A DNA stretch of 64,000 bases from Pseudomonas sp. F(2018) (GTDB taxonomy: Bacteria > Pseudomonadota > Gammaproteobacteria > Pseudomonadales > Pseudomonadaceae): positions 434,001 to 498,000 of the forward strand of contig NZ_SCOM01000002.1 in assembly GCF_005508865.1 (NCBI RefSeq), read 5' to 3'. The notes below the pieces were generated by a model. The model had not been told where the DNA came from. It saw only the letters and a list, made by a program, of their open reading frames with translations, and made no database searches. Positions 18,498 through 28,028 of this stretch are shown here, one piece after another. How positions within the stretch are numbered: position 1 is the first letter of the stretch; the number at the start of each line of letters is the position of its first letter. A program made the translations under genes and the position numbers.

Positions 18498-19487
18498 ATG
18501 ACTGCCTTCAAGGCTCTGCTGGTCAGTGAGGAAAACGGCGCCTTCGTGCCCAGGGTGGTGGAGCGCAATGTCGCCGAGCTGCCGGCCGGCGAGGTACTGA
18601 TTCGCGTGCAGTACTCTTCGCTCAACTACAAGGACGCCCTGTCCGCCAGCGGCAACCGCGGCGTGACCAAGGCCTTTCCGCATACCCCGGGCATCGACGC
18701 CGCCGGCGTGGTGGCGGAGTCGTCGGTGGGTGAGTTCGCTGCGGGCGACGAGGTGATCGTCACCGGCTATGACCTGGGCATGAACACTGCCGGCGGTTTC
18801 GGCCAGTACATCCGCGTGCCGGCCGCCTGGGTGATCAAGCGCCCCAAGGGCCTGTCGCTGCGTGAGGCCATGCTGCTCGGCACCGCCGGCCTGACCGCTG
18901 CGCTGTGCGTGGACAAGCTGGAGCAGGCCGGCCTGACGCCGACCGCCGGCCCGGTGCTGGTGACCGGTGCCACCGGCGGCGTCGGCAGCATCGCCGTCGC
19001 CCTGCTGGCGCGCCTCGGCTACAACGTCGCGGCATCCACCGGCAAGGCTGGGCAGGGCGAGTTCCTGCACCAGCTAGGCGCCCAGCAGATAGTGCCGCGC
19101 GAGGAGCTGCAGGAAGGCACGGACAAGGTCATGCTCAAGGAGCGTTGGGCCGGTGCGGTGGATACCGTCGGTGGCGACATCCTGTTCAACGTGGTCAAGT
19201 CGCTGCGCTACGGCGCCAGCGCGGCGTGCTGCGGCCTGACCGCCGGCATGGACTTCAAGGGCAGTGTGGCGCCCTTCATCCTGCGTGGGGTCAACCTGCT
19301 GGGGGTGGATTCGGTGGAGTTGCCACTGGTGGTCAAGGCCTCCATGTGGGACAAGCTGTCCCTGCAGTGGAAGCTAAGCAACCTGGAGAGCCTGGCCGAG
19401 GAAGTGAGCCTGGAGCAGCTGCCCAAGGCCATCGAACAGATCCTCGCCGGCCAGATGGTCGGGCGGGTGCTGGTCAATCTTGGCTGA
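18498..19487 (+). CDS. acuI: AcuI/YhdH-type acrylyl-CoA reductase (MDR family)
   Basis: 329-aa zinc-independent medium-chain reductase. The NADPH-binding motif GATGGVGSIAVALLARLGY is near 155-173, and the YSSLNYKDALSASGN and HTPGIDAAGVV segments are typical of the YhdH/AcuI subfamily, which reduces toxic acryloyl-CoA to propionyl-CoA. It is probably cotranscribed with sohB and ends at a strong terminator. The physiological substrate in Pseudomonas is inferred from the family. Confidence 0.88.
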   Translation: MTAFKALLVSEENGAFVPRVVERNVAELPAGEVLIRVQYSSLNYKDALSASGNRGVTKAFPHTPGIDAAGVVAESSVGEFAAGDEVIVTGYDLGMNTAGGFGQYIRVPAAWVIKRPKGLSLREAMLLGTAGLTAALCVDKLEQAGLTPTAGPVLVTGATGGVGSIAVALLARLGYNVAASTGKAGQGEFLHQLGAQQIVPREELQEGTDKVMLKERWAGAVDTVGGDILFNVVKSLRYGASAACCGLTAGMDFKGSVAPFILRGVNLLGVDSVELPLVVKASMWDKLSLQWKLSNLESLAEEVSLEQLPKAIEQILAGQMVGRVLVNLG

Positions 19488-19502
19488 GACGCCGAGCAGG
19501 AG

Positions 19503-19529
19503 AAAAGGCCCGGCAATGCCGGGCCTTTT
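19503..19529. terminator. Bidirectional intrinsic terminator
   Basis: AAAAGGCCCGGC and GCCGGGCCTTTT pair around a three-base loop, between convergent genes acuI (+) and the thioesterase-like gene (-). Confidence 0.92.
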
Positions 19530-19533
19530 CGCT

Positions 19534-19971
19534 TTACGCCTGGCTGACGTACATGGTGATCTCGGCGCGGAACACCGGCTCGCCTTCCACGTAGGCCACC
19601 ACCGGCACCTTGATGTCGCCGGTCTGGCTCCAGTCGATGGCGCTGCCATCGGCCACGGTGCGTACGTCGCCCTTGGCCTTGGCCAGGTATTCCACCGTCA
19701 TGCCGCGCGGAATCCAGCGGTAACCGCTAGGGATGGAGGCATCGGTCATGGTGCCGGCGGCCAGCTCGGCAGCGTTGCACAGGGCGATGGCGTGCACGGT
19801 GCCGATGTGGTTGAGGACTTCGCGGCGCTTGGGGAAGGTCACTTCGGCGTAGCCCGGGCGCAGCTCGACGAACTGCGGGGCGATGCTGGCGAAGTAGGGC
19901 GCGACCTGGCCGATCATGGCGCTGAACTGTGCCGGGCCGGCCTGCTTGTACATCTGCATCATCTGACTCAT
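19534..19971 (-). CDS. Hotdog-fold thioesterase-like protein (DUF4442 type)
   Basis: 145 aa. The pattern MIGQVAPYFASIAPQFVELRPGYAEVTFPKRREVLNHIGTVHAIAL is that of the hotdog thioesterase group, with the N-H-I-G-T-V-H active-site-like segment near 54-60. The protein is soluble. It is divergent from a TetR gene across a 107-bp region with two 13-bp palindromes, so it is probably a direct target of that regulator. Natural substrate is unknown; acyl-CoA or aryl-CoA thioesters are likely. Confidence 0.75.
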   Translation of the reverse strand: MSQMMQMYKQAGPAQFSAMIGQVAPYFASIAPQFVELRPGYAEVTFPKRREVLNHIGTVHAIALCNAAELAAGTMTDASIPSGYRWIPRGMTVEYLAKAKGDVRTVADGSAIDWSQTGDIKVPVVAYVEGEPVFRAEITMYVSQA

Positions 19972-20033
19972 GGGGTGCTCCTGAAATGGATGGCATTGAA
20001 GAGAAGCGCGCGCCGAGGCAGTATACGAATATC

Positions 20034-20059
20034 AGAATTTAATTCTAGAAATTTATTCT
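20034..20059. promoter_or_regulatory. Two tandem 13-bp palindromes, likely TetR operator
   Basis: AGAATTTAATTCT (20034-20046) is a perfect palindrome and is followed without a gap by AGAAATTTATTCT (20047-20059), a near-copy. They lie 20 bp before the TetR start and 63 bp before the divergent thioesterase start, and are AT-rich in a GC-rich genome. This is the expected place for an autoregulatory operator controlling both genes. Confidence 0.6.
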
Positions 20060-20078
20060 ATTTCAACAAGGAAGCCTC

Positions 20079-20657
20079 ATGGCTCGCCGTTCCCGCAAAG
20101 ACGAAATCCTCCAGGCCGCCCTGGCCTGCTTCACCGAAACCGGCGTGGATGCCACCACCATCGAGATGATCCGCGACCGTTCCGGCGCCAGCATCGGCAG
20201 CCTCTACCACCACTTCGGCAACAAGGAGCGCATCATCGGCGCGCTCTACCTGGCCGGTACCGCCGAATACGCCGCGTTGCTGGAGGAGGGCTTCGCCAAG
20301 GCCGACAGCGCCGAGGCCTGCGTCAGGCTGCTGGTCACCAGCTACATCGACTGGGTGGTGGCCAACCCGGACTGGGCGCGCTTCGTCCTGCACAGCCGCG
20401 GGCGGGTCGAGGCCAGCGAGATGGGCGAGCAGCTGCGCGAGGCCAACCGCGTGCACTACCAGCGCATCCTCGATGCCCTCGCCGGTTATCGCCAGGAGGG
20501 CCTGTTCAAGGCCATGCCGGCAGACTGCTTCGGCTCGGTGATCATCGGCCCGACCCATGACTTCGCCCGTAACTGGCTGGCGGGGCGCACCCATACCCAG
20601 CTGGCGGACTGCCGCGAGTTACTGGCCAGCATCGCCTGGGAATCGGTGAAGGCCTGA
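20079..20657 (+). CDS. TetR-family transcriptional regulator
   Basis: 192 aa. The N-terminal helix-turn-helix is clear (KDEILQAALACFTETGVDATT followed by DRSGASIGSLYHHFGNKERI, about 7-52). The remaining helices form a ligand pocket of unknown specificity. The ribosome site AAGGAA precedes the ATG. It is divergent from the hotdog protein gene with a candidate operator between them. By context the effector may be an acyl-CoA or fatty acid, but this is inference only. A strong terminator follows within 5 bp. Confidence 0.92.
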   Translation: MARRSRKDEILQAALACFTETGVDATTIEMIRDRSGASIGSLYHHFGNKERIIGALYLAGTAEYAALLEEGFAKADSAEACVRLLVTSYIDWVVANPDWARFVLHSRGRVEASEMGEQLREANRVHYQRILDALAGYRQEGLFKAMPADCFGSVIIGPTHDFARNWLAGRTHTQLADCRELLASIAWESVKA

Positions 20658-20661
20658 AACG

Positions 20662-20689
20662 AAAAAGCCCCGCAGTGCGGGGCTTTTTT
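20662..20689. terminator. Bidirectional intrinsic terminator
   Basis: AAAAAGCCCCGC and GCGGGGCTTTTTT pair around a short AGT loop between the convergent TetR (+) and DUF934 (-) genes. Confidence 0.92.
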
Positions 20690-20701
20690 CATGGAGCCGG
20701 A

Positions 20702-21182
20702 TCAGGCGCGGCGGCGGAACAGCGGCAGCGGCTGGTCGGTGGAGGCCTGGTAGACCTCGCCGAACTCCTCGAAGGCCTTCAGAGCATCGACCGGGTCCTT
20801 GTCCGCACGCAGGGCGAAGGCATCGAAGCCCACGCGCTGGTAGGAGAACAGCTGATCGCGCAGCACGTCGCCGATGGCGCGCAGCTCGCCCTTGTAGCCG
20901 TAGCGGTTGCGCAGCAGGTAGGCACTGGAGCAGTGGCGGCCGTCGGTGAAGGCGGGGAAGTTGAGGGCGATCACCTGGAAGTTGTCCAACTGGTCGACGA
21001 TCTCTTCGATCTCCTCGCCGGCTTCCAGCCATACGCCCAGGCCGCCGTCGCGAGCCTTCAGCGCATGAGCGTGCTCGCGCCACAGGGCCAGCGGCACGAT
21101 CAGGTCGTCGCTGTTGCTGATGCTGTCCAGCGTGGCGTCGGCAGGCAGCAGGTGCCAGGTCTCGTCCTGCACCTGGCCGTTC

Positions 21183-21199
<17 letters not shown>
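20702..21199 (-). CDS. DUF934 sulfite-reduction accessory protein
   Basis: 165 aa. It begins MQRIIKNGQV at the ATG at 21199, inside the last codons of cysI (17-bp overlap), so the two are translationally coupled. DUF934 proteins almost always accompany this type of sulfite reductase or the phosphosulfate reductase. The conserved FPAFTDGRHCSSAYLLRNRYGYKGELRA stretch is present near 78-105. The precise role is not established; it may help assembly or electron delivery. It ends at a strong terminator. Confidence 0.88.
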
Positions 21200-22841
<1,642 letters not shown>

Positions 22842-23071
22842 AGGGGTCCTGTGGGTCAGGCTACTGCTTCATCAGGCAGAAATTGGCTTTTTCGCGCGCA
22901 CGGTAAACGCGCTCTTTATCAGGGCTGGGCAAAGATAACAGCTCATGAATATTCGAAAAAATGAAGTTTCCATATAAGTACATAGCTAAAGTAGATAAGT
23001 GAGCCGACTTGAGAGCGCGGCACTGCTGGTCTTAACTCTTGGAAACCCATAACCACAACAACGGGGGCACC

Positions 23072-23185
23072 ATGACCGAGCAAACCACCGCGGACGAAAA
23101 GGACAGTGTTGTCGATGCCTGGGCCATTTTCGCCCTGATCATGCTGGCGGTGAGCACCGCAGTATTCTGGGTCAGCCATCAGTAA
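23072..23185 (+). CDS. 37-residue single-span membrane protein
   Basis: ATG at 23072 to TAA at 23183-23185 encodes an acidic N-terminus (MTEQTTADEKDSVVDAW) and one hydrophobic helix (AIFALIMLAVSTAVFWV, about 18-34) ending in SHQ. GGGG lies eight bases upstream and a strong terminator follows 19 bp after the stop, so it forms a complete small transcription unit. I believe similar short proteins exist in other Pseudomonas next to cysI, but function is unknown. The acidic head should stay in the cytoplasm. Confidence 0.65.
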   Translation: MTEQTTADEKDSVVDAWAIFALIMLAVSTAVFWVSHQ

Positions 23186-23203
23186 GCAGCCATACCGAAG
23201 AAG

Positions 23204-23239
23204 AGGGCCAGTCGCGGTCATCCGCGCTGGCCCTTTTTT
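23204..23239 (+). terminator. Intrinsic terminator of the 37-residue gene
   Basis: GGGCCAG-T-CGCGG pairs with CCGCG-C-TGGCCC around a TCAT loop and is followed by six T. Confidence 0.9.
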
Positions 23240-23286
23240 ATGGCTGGGCACAATCGATGGTGGCAGTTGGCCAGAGGGATGCTCTG

Positions 23287-23292
23287 TATAAT
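23287..23292 (+). promoter_or_regulatory. Consensus -10 box for the binding-protein gene
   Basis: TATAAT at 23287-23292 is a perfect -10, with TG directly in front. No good -35 is seen at the right distance (TTGGCC lies 14 bp away). It is placed to start a short leader for the gene at 23326. Confidence 0.5.
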
Positions 23293-23325
23293 GCGCCGCG
23301 ATAATGCTGAATCTGGATTCATGAT

Positions 23326-24378
23326 TTGTTCCCGCGTGCCTTTCTGCTCCTCTGCCTGAGCCTCGTGTGCCTCTCGGCTCAGGCCACCTCCGTGGTGTTC
23401 CTCAATCCGGGCTATTCCCACGAGCGCTTCTGGGTCAATTACAGCCTCTATATGCAGGACGCGGCCGGCGACCTCGGCATGCAGCTGGAGGTGCTGTATG
23501 GCGAGCGTGATGCCGCGACCATTCTGCAGAACGCTCGCGCGGTACTGGAGCGACCGCAGAAGCCGGACTACCTGCTGTTTGCCAACGAGCAGTACCTTGG
23601 GCCGGAGATCCTGCGCCTGCTGGCCGACAGCGGCATCCGCCTGTTCGCCCTGCACAGCACACTGACCATGGAACAGCAGCAGCTGGTCGGCGGACCCCGC
23701 GGCAAGTACCGCAAATGGATCGGCAGCCTGGTTACCAACGACGAGGAGGCCGGCTACCTAATGGCCAAGGCCCTGATGGAGCAGGCCCCGGGCGGCGGCG
23801 AGCTGGTGGCCTTTTCCGGGGTGAAGAACACCCCATCGGCCACCCTGCGCGAGGCAGGGCTGCACCGGGCTCTGGCGGAGCATCCACAGGTGCGCCTGCG
23901 TCAGCTGCTCTACGGCGAGTGGCGCCAGCAGCGTGCCTACGAACAGGCCAAGGCGCTGCTGCCGCGCTATCCGCACGTGGAGATGATCTGGTCGGCCAAC
24001 GACGAGATGGCCTTCGGTGCGATGCAGGCTGCGCAGGAGCAGGGCCGGCAGCTTCTCTATACGGCACTGAACAATTCGCAGAGCGCCTTGCAGGCGCGCA
24101 TGGACGGCAAGTTCGCTGCACTGGTCACCGGGCATTTCATCCTCGGCGGCTGCGCCCTGGTGATGCTGCACGACTATGACGCCGGCCTCGATTTCGCCGA
24201 GCGCGGTGGCAAGGACCAGACCGCACGGCTGCTGCGCCTGGTCGATGCACGACAGGCGAAGAAGCTGCAGGCGCGCCTTGCTCGCAGCGACATAGGCCTG
24301 GATTTCCGTCGTTTCAGTGCCACCCGCAATCCGGACATGCGGGCCTATTCGTTTTCCATCGACGAGTTGCTGCGCTAA
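23326..24378 (+). CDS. Periplasmic sugar-type substrate-binding protein
   Basis: 350 aa. A Sec signal peptide (PRAFLLLCLSLVCLSAQA, cleavage near 20) precedes a type I periplasmic-binding fold: VVFLNPGYSHERFW at the first strand, MIWSANDEMAFGAMQAAQEQG in the second lobe. TTG at 23326 is the only possible start after the in-frame stop at 23308. No ABC permease or ATPase lies nearby, so it may feed a sensor or a distant transporter; such orphan proteins often accompany two-component or GGDEF sensors. The ligand is unknown. Confidence 0.75.
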   Translation: MFPRAFLLLCLSLVCLSAQATSVVFLNPGYSHERFWVNYSLYMQDAAGDLGMQLEVLYGERDAATILQNARAVLERPQKPDYLLFANEQYLGPEILRLLADSGIRLFALHSTLTMEQQQLVGGPRGKYRKWIGSLVTNDEEAGYLMAKALMEQAPGGGELVAFSGVKNTPSATLREAGLHRALAEHPQVRLRQLLYGEWRQQRAYEQAKALLPRYPHVEMIWSANDEMAFGAMQAAQEQGRQLLYTALNNSQSALQARMDGKFAALVTGHFILGGCALVMLHDYDAGLDFAERGGKDQTARLLRLVDARQAKKLQARLARSDIGLDFRRFSATRNPDMRAYSFSIDELLR

Positions 24379-24593
24379 ACCCCGGCCAGGTGCAGCACCA
24401 GCCTGACCAGGGCGAACAGCACCAGCACGAAGATCGAGGTGAACAGCACGCCGAGCAGGATGAAGTGGCTCGGCTTGCCGCGGCTGAAATCGCGCGCGCG
24501 GTTCTTGCCGCTCTGTACGCCGAAGGCGGCGGCCAGCACGCTTTGCAGCATCTCGCGGAAGGTCAGCGGCTTGTCTTTGTCCTGCTCGTCCAT
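24375..24593 (-). CDS. DUF2970 small membrane protein
   Basis: 72 aa. The family pattern TFREMLQSVLAAAFGVQS followed by RDFSRGKPSHFILLG and a C-terminal membrane helix (about 47-68) is clear. The ATG at 24593 is chosen because GTGGAG lies seven bases upstream; a GTG 12 bases earlier would use the ribosome site itself as codon. Function is unknown; the family is widespread in beta- and gammaproteobacteria. Its 3' end overlaps the end of the binding-protein gene by four bases on the opposite strand. Confidence 0.8.
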   Translation of the reverse strand: MDEQDKDKPLTFREMLQSVLAAAFGVQSGKNRARDFSRGKPSHFILLGVLFTSIFVLVLFALVRLVLHLAGV

Positions 24594-24653
24594 GGGTTTC
24601 TCCACTCGGTTTACCTTATAGGTTAGTAGTCCGCGCGGGTTCGACCGTCAGAT

Positions 24654-24765
24654 TCAGCGCGCCGCTGCGCAGCAGTTCGGTGCCAGCTCGATGAAGGCGC
24701 TAAGCGCTGGCGAGGTCTCGCGCCGGTCCGTTCGTTACCCACAGCTCCGCCACCACCGTTACTGC
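24654..24765 (-). pseudogene. LysR-type regulator remnant (C-terminal end only)
   Basis: Read on the minus strand, one frame gives ELWVTNGPARD (from about 24747) and a second frame gives ETSPALSAFIELAPNCCAA (24719 down), together resembling the last strand and helix of a LysR-type regulator, with a frameshift between them and no DNA-binding domain upstream. The adjacent EamA exporter gene is divergent from it, the usual arrangement for a LysR-EamA pair. This accounts for most of the 305-bp gap between 24594 and 24898. Confidence 0.5.
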
Positions 24766-24898
24766 GTCACCCCAAGACAACCGTGTCCGGCGTGCGGATT
24801 AGCTGATTGCAGCGGTAGGCTGCCATGAGTTTCGCTGATTTTGCGATTAGCCTGGATTGCTGGATGCTGGGCGAAACGAAGCCAAAGGGATGTTCGGC

Positions 24899-25771
24899 AT
24901 GTGGGTCTATGTGAAGCTGGTAGCGGTAGCAATGATCTGGGGCGGTACCTTCGTCGCCGGACGTTATCTGGCCGGCGCCATGGAGCCGTTGCTGGCAGCC
25001 AGCATGCGCTTCGTCATCGCCAGCCTGACGTTGGCGCTGGTGCTGCCTTTCAGCGGAGCTCCCTGGCCGAGGCCTTCACTGCGGCAATGGTGTCAGCTGG
25101 CGCTGCTCGGCGGCTGCGGCATCTTTATGTACAACCTGTGCTTCTTCTTCGGCCTGCAGCACACCAGCGCCTCGCGGGCTGCGCTGATCGTCGCGCTGAA
25201 TCCGGCGCTGATCGCCCTGGCGGGTTTCTGTTTTTACGGCGAGCGCCTGACACCGCTGCGGTTATTGGGTATCGGCCTGTGCCTGCTCGGCGCCGGCCTG
25301 GTGATACTCGGGCGCGAAGGCTCGCTGCTCGCTGGCACCTGGTGGGGCGACCTGCTGATTCTCGGCTGCGTGCTGAGCTGGGTGATCTACAGCGTATTCT
25401 CCCGCGGGCTGTCTCAGGCGCTGGGGCCGCTGCACACGGTGAGTTACTCGATTTGGCTGGGCACCCTGATGCTGTGCGCCACCGCCTGGGCCCTGGTGCC
25501 CGGGACCTGGGCGCTGCCGAGCAGCGGCCAGTGGCTGAGCCTGTTCTACCTCGGCGCCATCGGCTCGGCGCTGGCCTACCTCTGGTACTACGACGGCATC
25601 CGCCAGCTCGGTGCGACCCGCTCCGGGGTGTTCATCGCGCTCAATCCGCTGACCGCCGTGCTGTTCGGCGCGTTGCTGCTGGACGAGCGCCTGACCCCGC
25701 AGATCGCCATCGGTGGGGCGCTGGCGATTGCCGGTATCTACCTGTGCAATCGCCTGCCGCGACCGCGTTAG
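24899..25771 (+). CDS. EamA/DMT-family transporter
   Basis: 290 aa with about ten hydrophobic helices in two EamA repeats. The first repeat begins VAVAMIWGGTFVAGRYL and ends with LCLLGAGLVILGREG; the second ends with ALAIAGIYLCNRL. ATG at 24899 is preferred, with AAAGGGA seven bases upstream; the ATG at 24890 and a third at 24857 are also in frame. These proteins usually export amino acids or metabolites; the substrate is unknown. A decayed LysR gene lies just upstream. It is convergent with lif, overlapping by four bases. Confidence 0.87.
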   Translation: MWVYVKLVAVAMIWGGTFVAGRYLAGAMEPLLAASMRFVIASLTLALVLPFSGAPWPRPSLRQWCQLALLGGCGIFMYNLCFFFGLQHTSASRAALIVALNPALIALAGFCFYGERLTPLRLLGIGLCLLGAGLVILGREGSLLAGTWWGDLLILGCVLSWVIYSVFSRGLSQALGPLHTVSYSIWLGTLMLCATAWALVPGTWALPSSGQWLSLFYLGAIGSALAYLWYYDGIRQLGATRSGVFIALNPLTAVLFGALLLDERLTPQIAIGGALAIAGIYLCNRLPRPR

Positions 25772-26805
25772 AGATCCGCGTCCAGGGCCTGCACGCGCTT
25801 GCGCTCCAGCTCGTCGAAACGGCTGGCCTGCAGTTCGGCGACGGCGCTCTGCAGCTCGCTGTCACTGAGCCCGGCGGCGCGCAGGCGGTTGCGTTCGCTG
25901 GCGTAGTCGGCCAGGCGCTGCTTCCAGGCGGCCTGCTGGCGATCCAGTTCGGCCAGAGCATTGGCGGCCTCGCTGCCCAGTGCCTGCTCGCGTACCTGAC
26001 GGATTTCCTCGGCGCTGGCGCCGCGCTCCAGCATGGCCTGGGTGGTTGCATACAGCTCGCCCTGACGGGTGCTGGCGGCCCGGGTCTCGCGAACTTCCTC
26101 GGGCAGCTTTAGCTCCAGCTCGGCCACGGCCTGCTGGCGCTGCTCCTCGCTCAGGCCGCTCTGCTGGCCCAGCGCCAGGCGCTGCACCATGTACTCGTTC
26201 TCGGCGTTCTCGTTGGCGAAGAACAGCGCGTATTCCTCGGCGCTGAAATACTGCTGGCGCGTCGCGTTGAGCGCGTCGAGGCGCTGGCGCAAGGCTCCGG
26301 CGTCCATCGAGCTATCGGCTTCGGGTAGGTTCTGCAGGGCGATGCGGTAGTCCACGTAACGGCTCAGCAGGTCGCGCGCCTGGTCCAGGGCATTGCCCTT
26401 GAGCTGCGCGGCCAGGTCCTGGTGGATGCGGGTCAGCACCTTGTCCAGGCCTTCCTCTTCGCGGCCGGCCAGGTAGAAGTCGAACAGGTGCAGCAGGTCG
26501 GGTTGCAGCACCAGGTTGCCCTGGGCATCGGCGCGCAGGGTCACACCGTGGCTGGTGCCCTGCAGCGAGGGCGGCAGCGGGCCCGGGTCGACCAGGGCGG
26601 CGGCAGGCGTCTGGCGCAGCTGTCGATTGAGCGCGATGGCCTGCTGGCTGCGCTCGTCGCTGGGCGGCGTGACGGCGAGCGGGGCGGATTCGTTGGGGGC
26701 TGCGGATAGTGCGGTGGGGGTGGGTTGCGGGCGATACAGCAGCAAGGTGCCGCCGACTATCACCGCGCCCGTGGCCAGGGCGGCCAGGATGATTCTGCTG
26801 GACAT
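25768..26805 (-). CDS. lif: Lipase-specific foldase (lipase chaperone)
   Basis: 345 aa. An N-terminal membrane anchor (SSRIILAALATGAVIVGGTLLLY) is followed by a Pro/Ala-rich variable linker and a long helical periplasmic domain. The chaperone motif LFDFYLAGREEE (related to the RxxFDYxLSAxGE signature) lies near residue 120-131. Lif folds the cognate lipase in the periplasm before type II secretion and lies just downstream of lipA, its dedicated client. GAGGAG precedes the ATG at 26805. Also called lipH, limA or lifO in other species. Confidence 0.92.
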   Translation of the reverse strand: MSSRIILAALATGAVIVGGTLLLYRPQPTPTALSAAPNESAPLAVTPPSDERSQQAIALNRQLRQTPAAALVDPGPLPPSLQGTSHGVTLRADAQGNLVLQPDLLHLFDFYLAGREEEGLDKVLTRIHQDLAAQLKGNALDQARDLLSRYVDYRIALQNLPEADSSMDAGALRQRLDALNATRQQYFSAEEYALFFANENAENEYMVQRLALGQQSGLSEEQRQQAVAELELKLPEEVRETRAASTRQGELYATTQAMLERGASAEEIRQVREQALGSEAANALAELDRQQAAWKQRLADYASERNRLRAAGLSDSELQSAVAELQASRFDELERKRVQALDADL

Positions 26806-26856
26806 AGAACGCTCCTCGCGACGGGCATGGTGCAGTGCACCATGCCCGTCCACGGA

Positions 26857-27801
26857 TTACAGGCCGAGGTTCTTCAGGCGGTTGGCCTGGGTCTGGTACA
26901 CGGTTTTCGGATTGGTCTCGAACAGCGACACCAGTCCAAAGACCTGGTTGGTGATGTCCAGGTGGTTCATGAAGTAGTTGTCCTTCAGCACCTTGCCGAA
27001 GTGGCTGGAGCAGCGGCCGGTGACACCGTCGTTGGCTTCGCTCAAGCCGAAGGCGAAGTAGGTGACGCCGAACAGCGGATCGGAGATGTCCAGCACGTTG
27101 GTCAGCGGCGCCGTGCCACTCATGGAGTAGAGACGGATGCTGTTGCCGTTGAGGCTGACGGTTTCCGGGCCTTCGCCGCAGGAGGTGGTCGGCACGCCGG
27201 TGGGGAAGCGCTGGTTGTTGGCCGTGGCGCCCGGCTTGTTGAATTCGGCGAGCATGGCGCGCACGTCCGAGGGGCTCTTCTTGTTGTTCGACAGCAGGTT
27301 GACCAGGTTGCCGACGGCGTTGGCGAACACGTCGAAGGCCACGCCCTGCAGGCTGCCGGGCGGCGCAACGCCGGTGACCAGATCGGCCAGCGGCGAACCC
27401 TTGTGTGGCGAGTTGAGAGTGGTCACCGAGGCCACCAGGTCGGGGCGGGTGTTCATCACATAGCGAGTGGTGAGACCACCCTGGCTGTGACCGATGAGGT
27501 TGAACTTCTTCACCGTGCCGCCCGAGCTGGCGCGGATCTGCTCGAGCTGGGCGATCAGCGATTCGCCGCGCTTGGCCGAGCTGTCGAAGGCATTGATCTT
27601 CGGTACGTGAACCTTGGCGCCCTGGCTCTGCAGGGCGCTGGGGATCTGGTACCAGTAATCGATGCCGGCGATGGTGTCGAAGGCGAAAATGCCGGGGACG
27701 AGGACGATGGGGTGCTTGGTCTGCGACTGGGTGTTGGCCAGGGCAGGGAGGGTCGCGCACAGGCCGAGGGCGGCCAGCGCTGGGATGAGCAGCTTCTTCA
27801 T
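26857..27801 (-). CDS. lipA: Secreted triacylglycerol lipase
   Basis: 314 aa, subfamily I.1/I.2 lipase. The signal peptide is MKKLLIPALAALGLCATLPALA. The nucleophile is Ser106 in IGHSQGGL. A disulfide pair is likely between the Cys of TTSCGEG and that of TGRCSSH. The oxyanion and calcium regions resemble LipA of P. aeruginosa. It is exported by Sec, folded by the adjacent Lif and secreted by the type II system. The ATG at 27801 is chosen over an open 38-codon extension lacking a signal peptide. In PAO1 lipA lies at PA2862, so its placement here differs from that backbone. Confidence 0.93.
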   Translation of the reverse strand: MKKLLIPALAALGLCATLPALANTQSQTKHPIVLVPGIFAFDTIAGIDYWYQIPSALQSQGAKVHVPKINAFDSSAKRGESLIAQLEQIRASSGGTVKKFNLIGHSQGGLTTRYVMNTRPDLVASVTTLNSPHKGSPLADLVTGVAPPGSLQGVAFDVFANAVGNLVNLLSNNKKSPSDVRAMLAEFNKPGATANNQRFPTGVPTTSCGEGPETVSLNGNSIRLYSMSGTAPLTNVLDISDPLFGVTYFAFGLSEANDGVTGRCSSHFGKVLKDNYFMNHLDITNQVFGLVSLFETNPKTVYQTQANRLKNLGL

Positions 27802-28028
27802 GGTGAGTACCTGTGTGTTCGTTTTTTGTTTTTGTAGCTCCGCACACAGCAGCGGAGGTGGCGGCCATGAAAACACCCGAACACTAGGTCGGCTTGTAAG
27901 AACTGATGAAATCAACCCGGTGGTACATAAATAATTGCGATGGGGTTGGCAGATGGACTTTCAACGTTCGTGCGTCTGTGGTTACCCTGCCGCCCACAAG
28001 AACAACAAGAACAGGGCGAAACACGTCC
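27802..28028. other. lipA / AraC divergent intergenic region
   Basis: 227 bp between lipA (-) and the AraC gene (+). It has an AT-rich patch (27926-27937) but I found no good -24/-12 (sigma54) box with the needed GG-N10-GC spacing upstream of lipA, although lipA of relatives is sigma54-dependent. Confidence 0.4.

Noticed and set aside
23321..23335. ATG at 23321 as start of the binding-protein gene
   Set aside because: It is in the wrong frame; only the TTG at 23326 keeps the signal peptide after the stop at 23308.
27802..28028. Sigma54 promoter upstream of lipA
   Set aside because: TGGC and GC pairs exist but not at the needed GG-N10-GC spacing.
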